64,000 bases of DNA from Diospyros lotus (taxonomy: Eukaryota > Streptophyta > Magnoliopsida > Ericales > Ebenaceae): the NCBI RefSeq assembly GCF_014633365.1, contig NC_068344.1, positions 32,119,170 through 32,183,169 of the forward strand, read 5' to 3'. Both the position numbers and the translations under genes were made by a program. Shown piece by piece: positions 1 to 11,925 of the stretch (positions within the stretch are counted from its first letter, which is position 1; each line of letters starts with the position of its first letter). A model generated the notes under the pieces. The model was not told the DNA's origin. It saw nothing but the letters and a program-made list of their open reading frames with translations, and did not search any database.

Positions 1-42
1 TTGAAATCAATTGCTTGCAGGATTAACCGTGTAACTAATTAA

Positions 43-1291
43 ATGGGATGGTTTAATTTTCAGGGAATTCAGAAGCCAGCATGGTTGGAAGCCCTCTACA
101 CTCAGAAGTTCTTTGTGCCATGCTCAATTCACGAACATGCGAAGAAGAACGAGAAGAACGTCTTCTGCTTGGATTGCTGCACCAGTATTTGTCCTCACTG
201 CGTCCCTTCTCATCGCTTCCATCGCCTTGTTCAAGTTCGTCGCTATGTCTATCATGATGTGGTCCGGTTGGAAGATCTTGAGAAGCTCATCGACTGCTCT
301 AACGTGCAAGTAATTTAGCAAACACAAAAAACCCTAGTTTTCTCCCTCACTAACCTTTTTTTTTATGTGATCTGGGTAATTAATAGAAATGAATTAATTT
401 GTTTTAGGCTTATACGATCAACAGTGCCAAGGTGGTGTTCATCAAGAAGAGACCCCAAAATAGGCAGTTCAAAGGCTCCGGAAACTATTGCACTTCCTGT
501 GACAGAAGCCTCCAAGAACCTTATATCCATTGCTCTCTAGGCTGCAAGGTAAATATATATATATATATATGTAACATCCACTTAAACTTCATAGTCCATT
601 TAACTTCTATTTCTCAGTCCAAATTATACATTATTGAGCCAAAATATTATGTGTTCTGGTTTAAAATCAAACGACAATAATTAATACATAATTCTCATAT
701 ATGGTTCGAGTTCTGTAAACAAAACATGTTTATATTGGAGAATTGTACTAGAACAATTAATTCCTACAATTTTCATTCTTTTGTTTTTTAACTCTTCTAC
801 AAAAACCCAAAACAATTAAGTTGATTACAGATGGCATACACTATGTGATAAAAAAGAATTCTTGTTTTTTTTTTTGGTTAAGTAATAATAACAAATTGAA
901 AAAAAGAAAGTTTCTTTTTTTGATGGTGTTCCAATGGATTAATTAGGTGGACTTCGTGCTCAAACACTACAAAGATCTGTCTCCCTATCTAAGACCATGC
1001 AATACGTTGCAACTAAGCCCGGATTTCTTCGTCCCCCAAGAAATGGGAGACGAAGAGACGACGAACGAGACTCCTCACTCGACCATCGTGGATTGCGACG
1101 AGCCAATGAGCTGGTCCTCGGGCTCGTCAGGCTCCGAGAGCATGAGCGTGATCTGCACCGACTTTGTTCGTAAGAAAAGGAGCGGAGTACTCTATGTGTG
1201 TGGAAGAACAGCCAACAAGGTCTCGGAGGAGGACATGGCCACCAGCATGAGTAGAAGAAAAGGCATTCCCCATAGGTCTCCTTTGTGTTAA
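43..1291 (+). CDS. PLATZ zinc-binding transcription factor (5' exon probably outside window)
   Basis: Three coding exons join in frame: 64 (or 43)-309, 408-548 and 947-1291. Donors are GT at 310 and 549, acceptors AG at 406-407 and 945-946, all phase 0. The protein has the PLATZ cysteine/histidine core (CSIHEHAKKNEKNVFCLDCC, then CPHC and HRFH), the VRRYVYHDVVRLEDLEKLID block, a second CTSCDRSL / CSLGC cysteine cluster, and a basic tail ending SMSRRKGIPHRSPLC. PLATZ proteins bind zinc and AT-rich DNA and are nuclear, usually described as transcriptional repressors. An ATG at 43 would give about 250 residues, but TTTAATTTTCAG just before position 64 looks like a splice acceptor, and family members usually start with a very short first exon. 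The true start may therefore lie upstream of the window. No stops or frameshifts are seen, so the gene looks functional. Confidence 0.93.
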
Positions 1292-3220
1292 GCAATAATT
1301 AATTAAGACCAACCTTTTCTTTGATTTTTTTTTTTTCTTCTTAATTTGCCACTTTGGAGTTTTTCTTCTGAGATTTTTGCCACTTGACTCATGCTAGCTA
1401 GCTACTGCTTTTAACTCTCTCTCTCTCTCTCTGAGTATTTCTAGGTTAATTAATTACTTGGTCGGGGGGTTTTGTCTTAATGGCATCACGTGATTCCCAA
1501 TTCCAAGTTATGGTTTTGTACATTGTTTTCTTAGGTTTCGTCATGTTATATGATTTATTTATTATGGATTCAAGTCATAAATTGGAGGGCCTCCCTTGTT
1601 CTATTCATCACACCCTTTTGATGTATTCAATGAATTGCTTTCCACTTATAATTAAAAGAGGATCAACCGTACCATAAAGGGTAATTAATTGGTTAAAAGA
1701 ATATAAAAATCGTCCATGACCTCCGAAAAAACTTGAAGGGGTATTAACATATATATATATATAAAGAAAATCCAAAAATGATAGAACATAAATGAGCTCT
1801 AGAGGGAACCTCTGGCCAACAAAAGATCCCAATGCAATCAACAAATGCTCAAAAGCCAAATCTTAGAAACACATACAAAGTAAAATCCCAAGAGCATAAG
1901 GAAGGGGATAATTGATCTAGCTAGTTAGCTTACACAATTCGATTCAATGAACCTAAGAAGAAGGGAAAAACCGCATTGGAGCTTATGAGGAATGCCAAGT
2001 TTATAGTACCCTTTTAAGGTTTATTACATGCTCTGGAATTCAATTCCGCTGTCATACAATTTGCAAGGAACTCATTCATTTCTTAGCCCAAGCTTATTAA
2101 ATCTTATAGAATTAATAAACTGAGATCAAAAGAATTTTCTAGTTGTTCTCTATTGATCATTTTACTTTTCAAGTTGCACGCATTTTAATCTATATATATA
2201 TATATATGCTATATATTTATATAGAACAAATGGTACTATCATTTAAGCCTACAAGGATCTTTGTCAAACTGATCCTCTTTGGTCAAAATAGAGGGAGAGA
2301 GAGAGAGAGAGAGAGAGCGTGTGTGTTTAAACATGCAATCGTTGACTAGTCAAACCTCCCAACACATGGAATCGATAACTATTTAAAAGCAATGGAAAGG
2401 GTATCATGATGTTTGAACCTTGAACCAGTTCAAGTTGTTTAATTTGTGAGGGTTTAAGTACCCAACTTTTGTGTCATAAGCTCATGGAAGTCCAATCATA
2501 GGAGGCCACTGGGGCGGTAACATGCATCCTAGCTACCTGATTACCCTTGGATTTATATAATATATATGTATCATCTTCCATGTGGCACTCTGAAGCTTGC
2601 TAACAATGGGAAAAATATGATTATCTAATACTTTCTGGTCTGTATACAAATTTCATTATTAATATTTCCCTAATCTCTTTATAAAGCTTTAAAATGACAT
2701 TAATTAAGCTCCATCTAACATTAGGGAAATGTTTAGCAGATGGTGCTAATTAATAAAAAATTGCTTAATTAAATAGTCTGTGTATATATATATATATCGT
2801 ATAGATACTAATTAAAGAAAGAGTAAGAATTTTAATCCCTCATTGCCATGATCTCTTGGACGAGCATGTAACACTTCTGCTATGGGTGTAACGGGTTGTA
2901 TAATGATTGGGCCTCGATTGGTTATAGGTAATTGGGCCTGGAGCCCATTGCAGCCCTATGCCCTGTATAAGCGACCAAACATGTATAGAAACTATTCATA
3001 ATTAATGTCACAGAATATAACTATTCAGCGCAAAATTATATCTATTATTTTTGCAATTTTATTGATATATTAATTATTGATGTTGTGAAGAAAATGTGGC
3101 CTACGGTAATATTAGTCAACCTCCTAAAAGTTTGAGACTTTTATTTCTTGGTTAAATTTCAATCGCAAGTGTGAGTGTTCGATGATGAGAAGTCGAACAG
3201 AATAATAACTAAAGAAGGGG
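1292..3220. other. PLATZ 3' flank and intergenic DNA
   Basis: No gene is supported. The first part is presumably the PLATZ 3' untranslated region, with a poly-T run and a (CT)n stretch near 1411-1433. The rest is AT-rich DNA with short (TA)n tracts near 1749, 2190 and 2785. The open frames here are short, low-complexity and lack homology I recognise. Confidence 0.6.
2295..2317. repeat. (GA)n microsatellite
   Basis: Uninterrupted GA dinucleotides, followed by a short GT run. No element is associated with it. Confidence 0.9.
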
Positions 3221-3229
3221 TTAATGCAT

Positions 3230-3365
3230 GCCTATGTCGTCAGGTAGCGTAGGTTCGATTCTTGGGTCATGTGGGTGTATATCCTGATTTATTTCTCTTG
3301 TGATGGCTTGGGGGCAGATTGGTGGGGACTCCCGTAATGGTGCGTAATTTAAAAAAAAAAAAAGA
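3230..3365 (+). mobile_element. SINE-like retroposon
   Basis: A 136-bp segment is flanked by a perfect 9-bp direct repeat, TTAATGCAT, at 3221-3229 and 3366-3374. It ends in a poly-A run (about 3351-3363) and contains GGTTCGATT at 3252-3260, which matches the B-box core of a tRNA-derived RNA polymerase III promoter. The A box is not convincing, so the copy may be 5'-truncated. Repeat, tail and B box together fit a short plant SINE; the family is not identified. Confidence 0.6.
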
Positions 3366-3374
3366 TTAATGCAT

Positions 3375-5741
3375 ATTTACTATACAAAATTTAAGAATTT
3401 TTATAACTCATACATGGGATAGAATGATTCAAACATGATTTTCATTAGAATCATGTTAATTGAATGAAAATCATGTTAATTGAGCCATGCTTATATATTA
3501 ATGGCCACGTGGTGGGCTTGGATGCCTTCCAAGTGACATTTGAGTTAGTTAATTAGGATGGCGCTACATTTCGATTTCTCCTTAATTAGTGCACGTTTCA
3601 TTTGGATTAGAGCACATGATATTTTGAAATTGATAAACAAGTTCAATATTTACTTTCATCAACTATATATGATTATATATAGGTTATTATTATTTACTTT
3701 CGATTTCTCCTTAGTTAATTTGTTTTTCAAGAAGTGAAGTTAGATTTACTTTCTCATTCATCTAAATTTTTCATTACTGCACAAGATTATCCCTTGGGTT
3801 CGTAATAATAAAAAAACACAAAGCATTAAACTTGATCTAATTAAACATTAATTGAAAATTTTATTGAGTTTATCAATTTAATGACACATGCAGTCACATG
3901 CCACTTTTAATTAATTTAATAATTATTAAACGTTAAAAATTACAAATTATTAAAATTTAAATAGACCTCGATTTCGACATAAGAAGCCAAAATTTTTGAA
4001 TTGATTCAACTTAGGTTGGACAGAAATGAATACAGGAAACGTTTTCTATATAAAATGAAAATGAGGAAACAAAAATAGAAATGCGGGGTAAAAGATTAAA
4101 TAAAAAAATATAGAGGTTTTTTGTAAGTATAATTTTTAAAATATTTTTTTTAAAAAAATTATTTAATCTAAAAATAAATATAAATTTTATAATACATTCA
4201 AACAAACATAAATTATCACATTACAATACAATTAAATTATCACAATGAAAGTAAAAGCATTAGCTTACGGACATGAATCACTAAATCAAAGTCGAGCAAT
4301 CGACAATGGCAATGAGCACAGAGTTGTGAATCGACTGATGTTGGGCAGAAAGGGTGGCATCGAGCATGGAAATCTCGATTCATATCACTGATACGACATC
4401 GAGCAATTGATAACAAGGGAAAATTGAGCAATTAGAGTTAGAAACATGACATCGTGAGTAATCAAACACCAAGCAACTAAGCAATCGGAGTTGTGAATTG
4501 ATGACGACACCGAGCAACTAGCCAGCAAGAGGGACGGCGTTAAAAAAATGGTCAGAGAGTCAAACTAGCCGACAAGGGAAACGACGATAAATAGATGATC
4601 AGAGAGTTGAGAGGAACTAAGGCTAGGGCATGATAAATGATAATATAAATGCTTCCGTCTCTAACCAGCATTCGTCGTGATAAACGTGTTTCTAAATAGA
4701 AAACACATTTTCAATATTTTGAGTTTATTGTGAAACATAGTTCGAAATGTATCTAAAATTACAAAAACAACCCAAAAACGTTTTTGGATGTTTCTAAAAT
4801 TTTAAAAGGGGATCCATTTAAAATTTTTAAAATGGATCTAAAGAATTAATGATTGAATTTCCAAAGAATTAAGGTATATATATATATATATATTATCTTA
4901 AACTAATGCCGCGTTATCAATCTAAAATTATTAATTGTAAGTATTAGCTTCGTATATATACACGAAAATAAATGATTGAATTTCCAGAAATATCTGCAGT
5001 TACAACAAAACTACTGGTCACTTTCTCGATTCTCCAATTTTCATTCTTCGAATACATCATACGGATACGGACACGCATGGCATGCATCTACACCATTATT
5101 TATCCAAAGCAATCCCGCAGGCTCATAGATGGCTCCGAAGCAGTCCAAACATGGTCCTATCCAAGGCATTGAATGAGATTCTAAGCATCTCTATTGAAAA
5201 GATGAAAAATTGTGTGTGTGAGAGAGAAGAGATCCATCTTTTCACGGCAGTGGAACCTCACATTGTCGATATGGTTGAGGTTATCCATCTGTTCAAGGCA
5301 GTGGACTTAAAATGATGATTAACATCCCATGTTAAGTATAAGATGATACGATTAAATCTTCTCATGTCTATTAATAGTCAATTTTCATAAGAAAATTTAC
5401 CAACATTTGCTGGATACTATATATAGTACTCCTCACCAAACTTTATATTTCTATACTCAAAAAGAGTAATCAAACAAAAAAGACTAATCACCTTATAAAA
5501 TAAAATAAAAAGTCATTCAAGAACTAGTGATCAGTGCCATATCTCTAGAGAAATTTAAAAGAGAATGAGAAGGCAAATAGATTGGAGTAGGGATCATTTA
5601 TCACTTTACAATCACCTCAACAATGAACATGCACAGTACTAGAAGAGGATAGACGAGAGAAAAAAGTACATTAAAAATGAGAAACAATATATAATACATA
5701 TGCAACTAATTAATCCAAGATGTATATATTATAACCCACAT
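3375..5741. other. Intergenic DNA downstream of DUF247 copy 1
   Basis: No gene is supported. About 4020-4830 holds a patch of less AT-rich sequence with GAGCAA and GTTTCTA-type repetition that may be an old transposon, but no ends were found. Positions about 5130-5175 (AGCAGTCCAAACATGG and the following bases) are matched at about 20524-20572, beyond the other end of broken DUF247 copy 2. This marks the downstream side of a segmental duplication. Confidence 0.55.
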
Positions 5742-7337
5742 TCAATCATCAGAGCCACTGATTGAATAGAAAACACCACTGCAGCGATAAACTGAGCAAA
5801 ATGTTTGGAAAGCCACCAGCAACATTAAAAGGAAAACTCCAATAAGAGTTAGGAGCTTCCATGAACGATACACATTCTTCTTCATGCAGTCACGAGCTCG
5901 AACCTTGGGGGTGTTATGGTAATTCTTGTTCACGTTCTCAATGAATTTGTCTATGTAGGGCACATGAGTACACCTGATGCTTTTGCTCATCCCGTTGAAG
6001 ATATCTGCAACCTCTGCATCGCTTTTCAAATGGTTGACGATGATCTTCTTCTCTCTCAACAGCCTTGTGTCCTCGGCTGTGTCTATAATCCCTTTCATCA
6101 GTTCTGTGTACCGAGTAAAAACTAGACATTTTGATAGAGCCGTTGCTTCATAGGCGACTAAGTTCCTCATTATCACTTCGGAATGAACATCCAAAGTGAC
6201 GACGGGAAGATAGATTCTCTTCTTCTTGAGGTCCAGTTCGATCGATGTGATGCCCCCAGAGGTGGGGCAGAATTGAAATCCGATATCACAGAGTTCTGAA
6301 ACCGAAGGAACGTTAATCTCTCCTACCATGGGAGTACTTTTCGCATTGTCCTCGCAAACTTGATCGACTTCTGGATTGATGTCTTCTTTGTGTTTCGATC
6401 CTAGGTTGGACAGCACTGGGGCATTGGAAGCAATCTTTCCCGGCAGACTGATGATCATCTCGATCGGTTTGGTAATTTTTCTCACAAACCCAACGTTTAG
6501 GCCTGAGAAATTGGACCAAAGCTGGGCGAAAACATGTTGAGAATCGTCCTTAAGGTTCTGAGACTCATCGTTCTCGGCATATATGCTACGGTATTCGTCT
6601 TCAACCTCCAATTTGGGCACGGTTAAGTGGTGCAAAAGGTCCAGCAGATGGGCACGCTTGAGAACATCGGATAAAGGGACATTCTCCTTGAACTTCAATG
6701 GCGAAAGGGCTTTGCATAAACTCATCAAAATCGAAGGTAAAACATCGTCTGGAAGGAAATGGACCGACAAGATCTTGCTCAGGACAAAGATCGGTACTTG
6801 GTTTTCCAGCATCAGAATGTCTCCTAAGATCTCATCGCTAGCCAGCTTCTTTCCGCCACAATCAACCAAGACAGCCGTTGTAGTTGAACAGAGATCGGTC
6901 TCTTCCTTTCTGTTGGTAAATAAGTAAATAAAATCAATCAAGAACAGGCCATCAATGGCCAAAATCCAAGACAAGGTATGCCCTTCAATGTCCAGATACT
7001 TGTGGTAGCAGGCTCGGACTTGTTGCTCGAGCTCGTCGAGCTTGTACACGAGCTGCTCGAACTTGATGCCGTGGAACATCTTTTGCAGCCTGCCGGCTGC
7101 AGCAAGCTTGCATCTTTCCATTTCATAGAGCTCAGAGCGGAAATGGTGGTACGGCCCCAAGCCCACTAGCCTAGGCATGTAAGCTTGTGGCTTGAAAGCA
7201 CTTAGAGCTGCAGGGGCACGAAATATTGAAACTGGAAGGTCTATATCAATCATCACCTCTTTCTCGAGGATTTTGCTCACTTGCTCGATCCATCTTTCCT
7301 CGCTGGAGCTTGATTCAAGGATTGAAGGTAAGTCCAT
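5742..7337 (-). CDS. DUF247 family membrane-anchored protein, copy 1
   Basis: Intronless and intact, 531 residues from the ATG at 7337. The open frame extends to 7367, but that codon is TTG, not ATG. Family blocks in order (numbered from the ATG): PVSIFRAP (about 35-42), PRLVGLGPYHH (55-65), MERCKLAA, WILAIDGLFLIDF (124-136), DILMLENQVPIFVL (173-186), PSVSELCDIGFQF (344-356), LDVHSEVIMRNLVAYEA (382-398), and one C-terminal membrane segment SWKLLTLIGVFLLMLLVAFQ (about 492-511) with a short tail. DUF247 (PF03140) is a plant family of mostly unknown biochemistry; members at the grass S and Z loci have been implicated in self-incompatibility, which cannot be carried over to this gene. It has no introns and a TATA box just upstream. 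It is the close paralogue of the broken copy at 21.9-49.5 kb and more distant from copy 3. Confidence 0.93.
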   Translation of the reverse strand: MDLPSILESSSSEERWIEQVSKILEKEVMIDIDLPVSIFRAPAALSAFKPQAYMPRLVGLGPYHHFRSELYEMERCKLAAAGRLQKMFHGIKFEQLVYKLDELEQQVRACYHKYLDIEGHTLSWILAIDGLFLIDFIYLFTNRKEETDLCSTTTAVLVDCGGKKLASDEILGDILMLENQVPIFVLSKILSVHFLPDDVLPSILMSLCKALSPLKFKENVPLSDVLKRAHLLDLLHHLTVPKLEVEDEYRSIYAENDESQNLKDDSQHVFAQLWSNFSGLNVGFVRKITKPIEMIISLPGKIASNAPVLSNLGSKHKEDINPEVDQVCEDNAKSTPMVGEINVPSVSELCDIGFQFCPTSGGITSIELDLKKKRIYLPVVTLDVHSEVIMRNLVAYEATALSKCLVFTRYTELMKGIIDTAEDTRLLREKKIIVNHLKSDAEVADIFNGMSKSIRCTHVPYIDKFIENVNKNYHNTPKVRARDCMKKNVYRSWKLLTLIGVFLLMLLVAFQTFCSVYRCSGVFYSISGSDD

Positions 7338-7396
7338 GTTGGTGATGAGGCTATGCCTTGCTAGCAATTGAGCTAACTTATGAAGATGAAGCCTTG

Positions 7397-7404
7397 TTTA
7401 TATA
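7397..7404 (-). promoter_or_regulatory. TATA box of DUF247 copy 1
   Basis: TATATAAA on the minus strand lies about 60 nt upstream of the ATG at 7337. Initiation 25-30 nt downstream would fall near 7370, giving a short leader and favouring 7337 over any earlier start. The same motif and flank (GAAGATGAAGCCTTGTTTAT on the plus strand) recur before broken copy 2 near 49513, so the promoter was duplicated with the gene. Confidence 0.65.
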
Positions 7405-8130
7405 GTGCTAAAAGGGCAATGCAACCATTGGAAAAAAAAAAAAAAAAAAATTGTTGAATTGAGTTTTGAAATGGCAACTTTTGACTATATATATATATGT
7501 ATATGTCTACTTCATTTAAAACATGTTTAGGTGATGTATGAGTTTACTCATATATCTGATAATTATAAGATTTTATCATTATCAATTAATAATTCTAAAT
7601 TTTGTTAATTCTTATTTTATTTTATTTTTGTACTTAGTATTTGAAATTATTGTTTGATGATGTTAATATTATATCTTAAACTTTCAAATATGCCTAATTA
7701 TTTTCATTATATTCACTTACTTCTAGGAAAGATGGAATTTTCTTCTATATCTTTTCATACTGAAGGCTTAGCTCGATCAAGATAAGCCCTTGTGTGGAAC
7801 ACATGTTTAACAACTTTTAAATATTTCACTGTAAGAGAAATTAATAGAACTCTGGTGAATTGTTACAGCTTGAAGTTGGAATTGATAATATTTTGATCAA
7901 ATTAAAATAAAATAATTACTTACAGCAAGTATAATATAAAATTTATATAATGTTACTTTTTTAATTAATTTAAACATTTGAATAATGTTACATAACAAAG
8001 GATAAATCAGAAAGATATTTGACTAACTTGAATTTAAACACTTTAAAATAAGTAATTCACAAAAAAAAAAAAATAACTTGTATTCTTATCACACTACATT
8101 TTTTTATTTGTTTATTTACCAAAACAACCA

Positions 8131-8133
<3 letters not shown>
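7405..8133. other. Upstream region of DUF247 copy 1
   Basis: No gene. Blocks here, such as TTGTTACAGCTTGAAGTTGG near 7861, have diverged counterparts upstream of copy 2 near 50225. The duplicated unit therefore includes roughly 1 kb of upstream DNA. Confidence 0.55.

Positions 8134-8191
<58 letters not shown>
8134..8191. repeat. (CT)n microsatellite
   Basis: About 29 CT units; a second shorter CT run lies near 8278-8300. Confidence 0.95.
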
Positions 8192-8195
<4 letters not shown>

Positions 8196-8640
8196 CTAAA
8201 TTAGTGAGATCGAATGTATTTGGTGTACAATAATGCTTCCTTAAATAATTCATAATATGCTTGTCTGATTCTCATAGCTCTCTCTCTCTCTCTCTCTCTC
8301 CACGTGACAGCCATGGAGGGACCATTCAAACTGTGGTACCTAGGAGGGACCATTCTTTATATATATCACAAGGAAAATGAATGTGCCAGTACATGCATGA
8401 TAGCAAGAAAACGTCACACTCACTAATGTCATATTTTTGATAGTTCCACAAAATATTTCTCTCCCTTTTAATTTAGTACATAATGATGATAAATATGGGG
8501 TTCCTAGCTAATCCTAGCTAGGTTTAGGTCCATTTATGTTTTTCAACATCATTATGAAGCTTCTTGTAGGAAAATTCTTCCCAGAATTAGGGTTCTTTTA
8601 GCTGACTTATTTTTGGCATTTTGCATGGTGCATTAATTGC

Positions 8641-8692
8641 TCCATGCAAAATGCCAAAAGTAATATCTATTACTTTTGGCATTTTGCATGGA
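8641..8692. repeat. Near-perfect palindrome, 25-bp arms
   Basis: Arms 8641-8665 and 8668-8692 are perfect reverse complements with a 2-nt spacer. The core of the right arm (TTTTGGCATTTTGCATGG) also occurs at 8611-8628, so three copies of the arm are present. The right arm overlaps the target duplication of the adjacent MITE. Confidence 0.9.
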
Positions 8693-8694
8693 AC

Positions 8695-8862
8695 CAGTGG
8701 CGGAGCCAAGAAAGAATTTTAATCCGAGCTAAGGGCTAATTTTAGTCTTGGTCAAATTATAAAAATTATAATTATCCATACTAATATATATAAAAAATAA
8801 AAAAAATAAAAAAACCAATTGTGGCCAAGGCCCCAGCTAGCCAACATGTGGCTCCCCCACTG
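8695..8862. mobile_element. hAT-type MITE
   Basis: 168 bp with terminal inverted repeats CAGTGGCGGAGCCA (left) and TGGCTCCCCCACTG (right), flanked by a perfect 8-bp target duplication CATGGAAC at 8687-8694 and 8863-8870. An 8-bp duplication and CAGTG...CACTG ends fit a non-autonomous hAT element. It has no coding capacity. Confidence 0.85.
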
Positions 8863-8870
8863 CATGGAAC

Positions 8871-10594
8871 AATTAATTTATTTTTCATCTTAACACAATT
8901 TCCCCAACTTCTTTTAACGTTTTCTCATTCCTTATTATATTATTAATAATTTATTTTTTTATTTTATTTCAAAAATTATGTGAACAACATTTCATATTCT
9001 TTTCTCTATTTGACTCTTTATTTTATTTATTTATTAATAAACTTCAAATCTATATTTATTTTACCTTATATATACTTTTTTACTACTATAATCAATAATT
9101 AAATACATATATATACAAAATTAATAATCAAATACACAAATCAATAATCAAATATTTAAAATAATCAGATACATACATACATAAAATCAATAATTAAATA
9201 TACAAAATAATCAAATGCACACGTACACAAACTCAATAATCAAATACACAAATTAGTAATCAAATATACAAATACACAATATTACTCATCCAATACACAA
9301 GTAAATAAAAAATTCAGAAAAAATACAAACCACAAGTTATTCGTTCGTGGAGTTGTTCTGCTCAAACCACAAGTTATTCGTTCGTGGAGTTGTTCTGCTC
9401 GTGTTGCAAGCTGCCAATTGCCTGGAGTCGTCGCTGCCTCTGTTGGTCGCCTCAACCATTGGATCTTGCAGTCGATTTGTCTTTTGTCACGCTTGCACCT
9501 CTCTTCTTCGACCAATCCTTTTCTTCTCTAACCGATGTCATCCTCTTTCGGGATTGATGTGTTGGGTTGGGGTGAGGAAGGGGGGGGGGGGGGGGAGATG
9601 GTGATACTGTCCTTAAAAATTTTGATCGCCACAATTGGCAACCCTTTTGAACTTCGCCAGAAATTTGGCAATGGCGAGAGCTATTAGAGGTATGATTTTG
9701 GGGTTGATTCCCTAAATTTGGCGATGGCGATTCAAATAGCAAGCCATTGGAGTCAAGCCTAACACTCAATTCTTAGCAACCAGCTCTTTCTTTTGCATCA
9801 CTTTTTAAATATCTTTAGTTAAAGTTATAATTTTCTTAATTTTGTTTATTGGTAACTTAATGTTTTATTACTGTGACAAATATATGAATGATTTATATTT
9901 ATAACTAATATATATATATATATATATATTGAATGTTAAAACCAAGTGAAAATTGTTTGATTAATTTTTTTTATTTGATATAGATTTATAAAATTACTGA
10001 TTGGGTTTGGGTTGGGTAGTTATAGATTGGGCCTCGAGCCCATATCTCAAGCCTCTGCAAGCAAACTTGTACTCAAACTGTTCATATGAAACAATCTGGT
10101 ACACCTTCCCTACTTGCAATCCAGCCTGCATTAATTGAGTTCAAACTTGCAATTGAATTGCTTGAGAAATCAGCCGCATTCCTAGGGGAGTCTATTTTAT
10201 TTTTTATTTTAGACTAAAAATTCATATTAGACTGGAAGTGGGGAATTAGTGGCGGGAAAATTAAGAAAGATGAAAAAGTGTAGAAACTATGGCCAATGAT
10301 AATTAGAGATAATTAAATAGGTTAGGTGTGATTTTAGTTTGACATGGGTATGGGTCTAGAAGACATGGGTACAAAAATCTCCTAAATTTTTTATCCTACC
10401 AATAAAAAAATCTCTCAAATTTCCATTTCTTTTTGTTTGCGGGGAATAGATTTCTTTTGAGTGTGACAATTTGTAATTAATTGCTCACAAAAAAGTTATT
10501 CAATATGGATTTGCTATATAAAGTTTGACAATTTGTAATTAATTTCTATATATGTAATTAATTAATTGCTCACAAAAATTATGTAGTCAAACGA
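8871..10594. other. Intergenic AT-rich DNA
   Basis: No gene is supported. 8900-9310 is made of drifting copies of an AATCAATAATCAAATACACA-like phrase. A 37-bp unit is tandemly duplicated at 9327-9363 and 9364-9400. A poly-G run lies at 9580-9595 and a (TA)n run near 9908-9929. The open frames across 9282-9769 on both strands have no recognisable domain. Confidence 0.6.
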
Positions 10595-10774
10595 CACTAC
10601 AATGGTATTGCCGGCGAAATTTTTCCGACGGTTTGAGGAACCGTCGGGAAAATACCAAATCCCCGACAGTTTCTAAGGTCGCCGGCTATGACATACACAT
10701 CTCCGACGGTTTGTAGAAACCGTCGGTGATGTTAACACATCCCCGGCAGTTTTAAAATCGCCGGGGATATGACT

Positions 10775-10785
10775 TATATATAAAA
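10775..10785 (+). promoter_or_regulatory. Putative TATA box of the CACTA transcription unit
   Basis: TATATATAAAA follows the left subterminal array. It precedes a TCGC/CTC-rich leader (about 10800-11200) and a donor-like AAAGTGAGTAA near 11210. This looks like the start of the element's own transcript, but no coding exon was recognised downstream. Confidence 0.4.
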
Positions 10786-11879
10786 CGCCCAAAATTCCCC
10801 TTGCCCATGCCCAAATCTTCCCTCACCCTTTCTCTTCCAAAATTCCCCTCTGCAAACCCTAACCTTCTTTCGCTCGCGCCTCGCTGTGTCTCTCTTGCTC
10901 GCTCTCACCGCTGAGTTTCGCTCGCCCTCGCCCTCGCTCGCTGACTCTCAGTCGCTCTTACCCTCGCTCGCATCTCAGTTGCTCCCGCCCTCGCCCTCGC
11001 TCGCTCGCATCTCAGTTGCTCTCGCCCTCATTCCCAAGCTCTTGAAGTCGTAACCATCACCAGTCTGCCCCCATTCTCTCCATCGACACTGTTAAAGTCT
11101 CTACTAGCTACTTCAGTCGAGGCGACCACTGTCATTTCAGAGAGGCTCTTCCAAATCTCTATTCTCAAGTTCTACCAAAGGCGAAAAATCAGTAAATCCA
11201 AGGTCAGAGAAAGTGAGTAATTCTTTTCTCTTTTCTTTTACTTAATTGAACTTTACCAATCTCGCCGATTTCATGCATTGATGTATTTTTTATTTTTATG
11301 ATTTGAAACCCATGTGATTATTGCGGGTTCTTGCATTGTGACGCCTCTGCATTTAATTTTTATGTGCGTGTCTGATTGATTTTGTTGCCAAAAATTGAGG
11401 TGTTGAACTTCCATTTGCTGGGTGTTTCTTTTAGCCTGAGACTTTCAAGTCTCGGCTTGGTGGTTCTCTTTTGAGGATGTGCTATTGATTTTGGGTAAAT
11501 AAGTTTGGTGTGTAGCTGTGGTGATTTGAGACATGTTTGTGCTTTGATTTTTTTGGTAAACAAAGCTAAGTTTTGCCTCATTGGTGTTTGGGTACTTAGA
11601 GATAATTTTGTGATGAAGATTTTCTGCAGGTATGGGTTAACAATGAGGTTTGGCAACACTGCCATGACCTTGACAAACAATGGCCGTTATTAGTTTGATT
11701 CATTATACTCTGTACATTTTTGGCAAATTACAAATTAATTAGTCTATTGATTGATTAGGAAAATGTGATTAGTGGATGGATTATTCTTCGTCTTATGCAA
11801 TCAGATGGCTTTGACTTGTCATTAGTTTAGACCATGGTTTAATATTCTCCTTCAAAGTCTCAGAATATAACTTGCATTA

Positions 11880-11925
11880 GCAGCATTACCAAATGATGAG
11901 GCTTCCCATCATTTGGTAATGCTGC
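11880..11925. repeat. Hairpin, 19-bp stem with 8-nt loop
   Basis: GCAGCATTACCAAATGATG at 11880-11898 pairs perfectly with 11907-11925. The arm's first part recurs partly at 11923-11935. Confidence 0.85.

Noticed and set aside
4020..4830. Possible MITE with AAACGTTTTCTA-like ends
   Set aside because: Similar words occur at both sides but no matching target duplication or clear inverted ends could be fixed.
9282..9769. Overlapping 77-105-residue frames on both strands
   Set aside because: No domain, a poly-G run in the frame and a 37-bp tandem duplication; nothing supports a gene.
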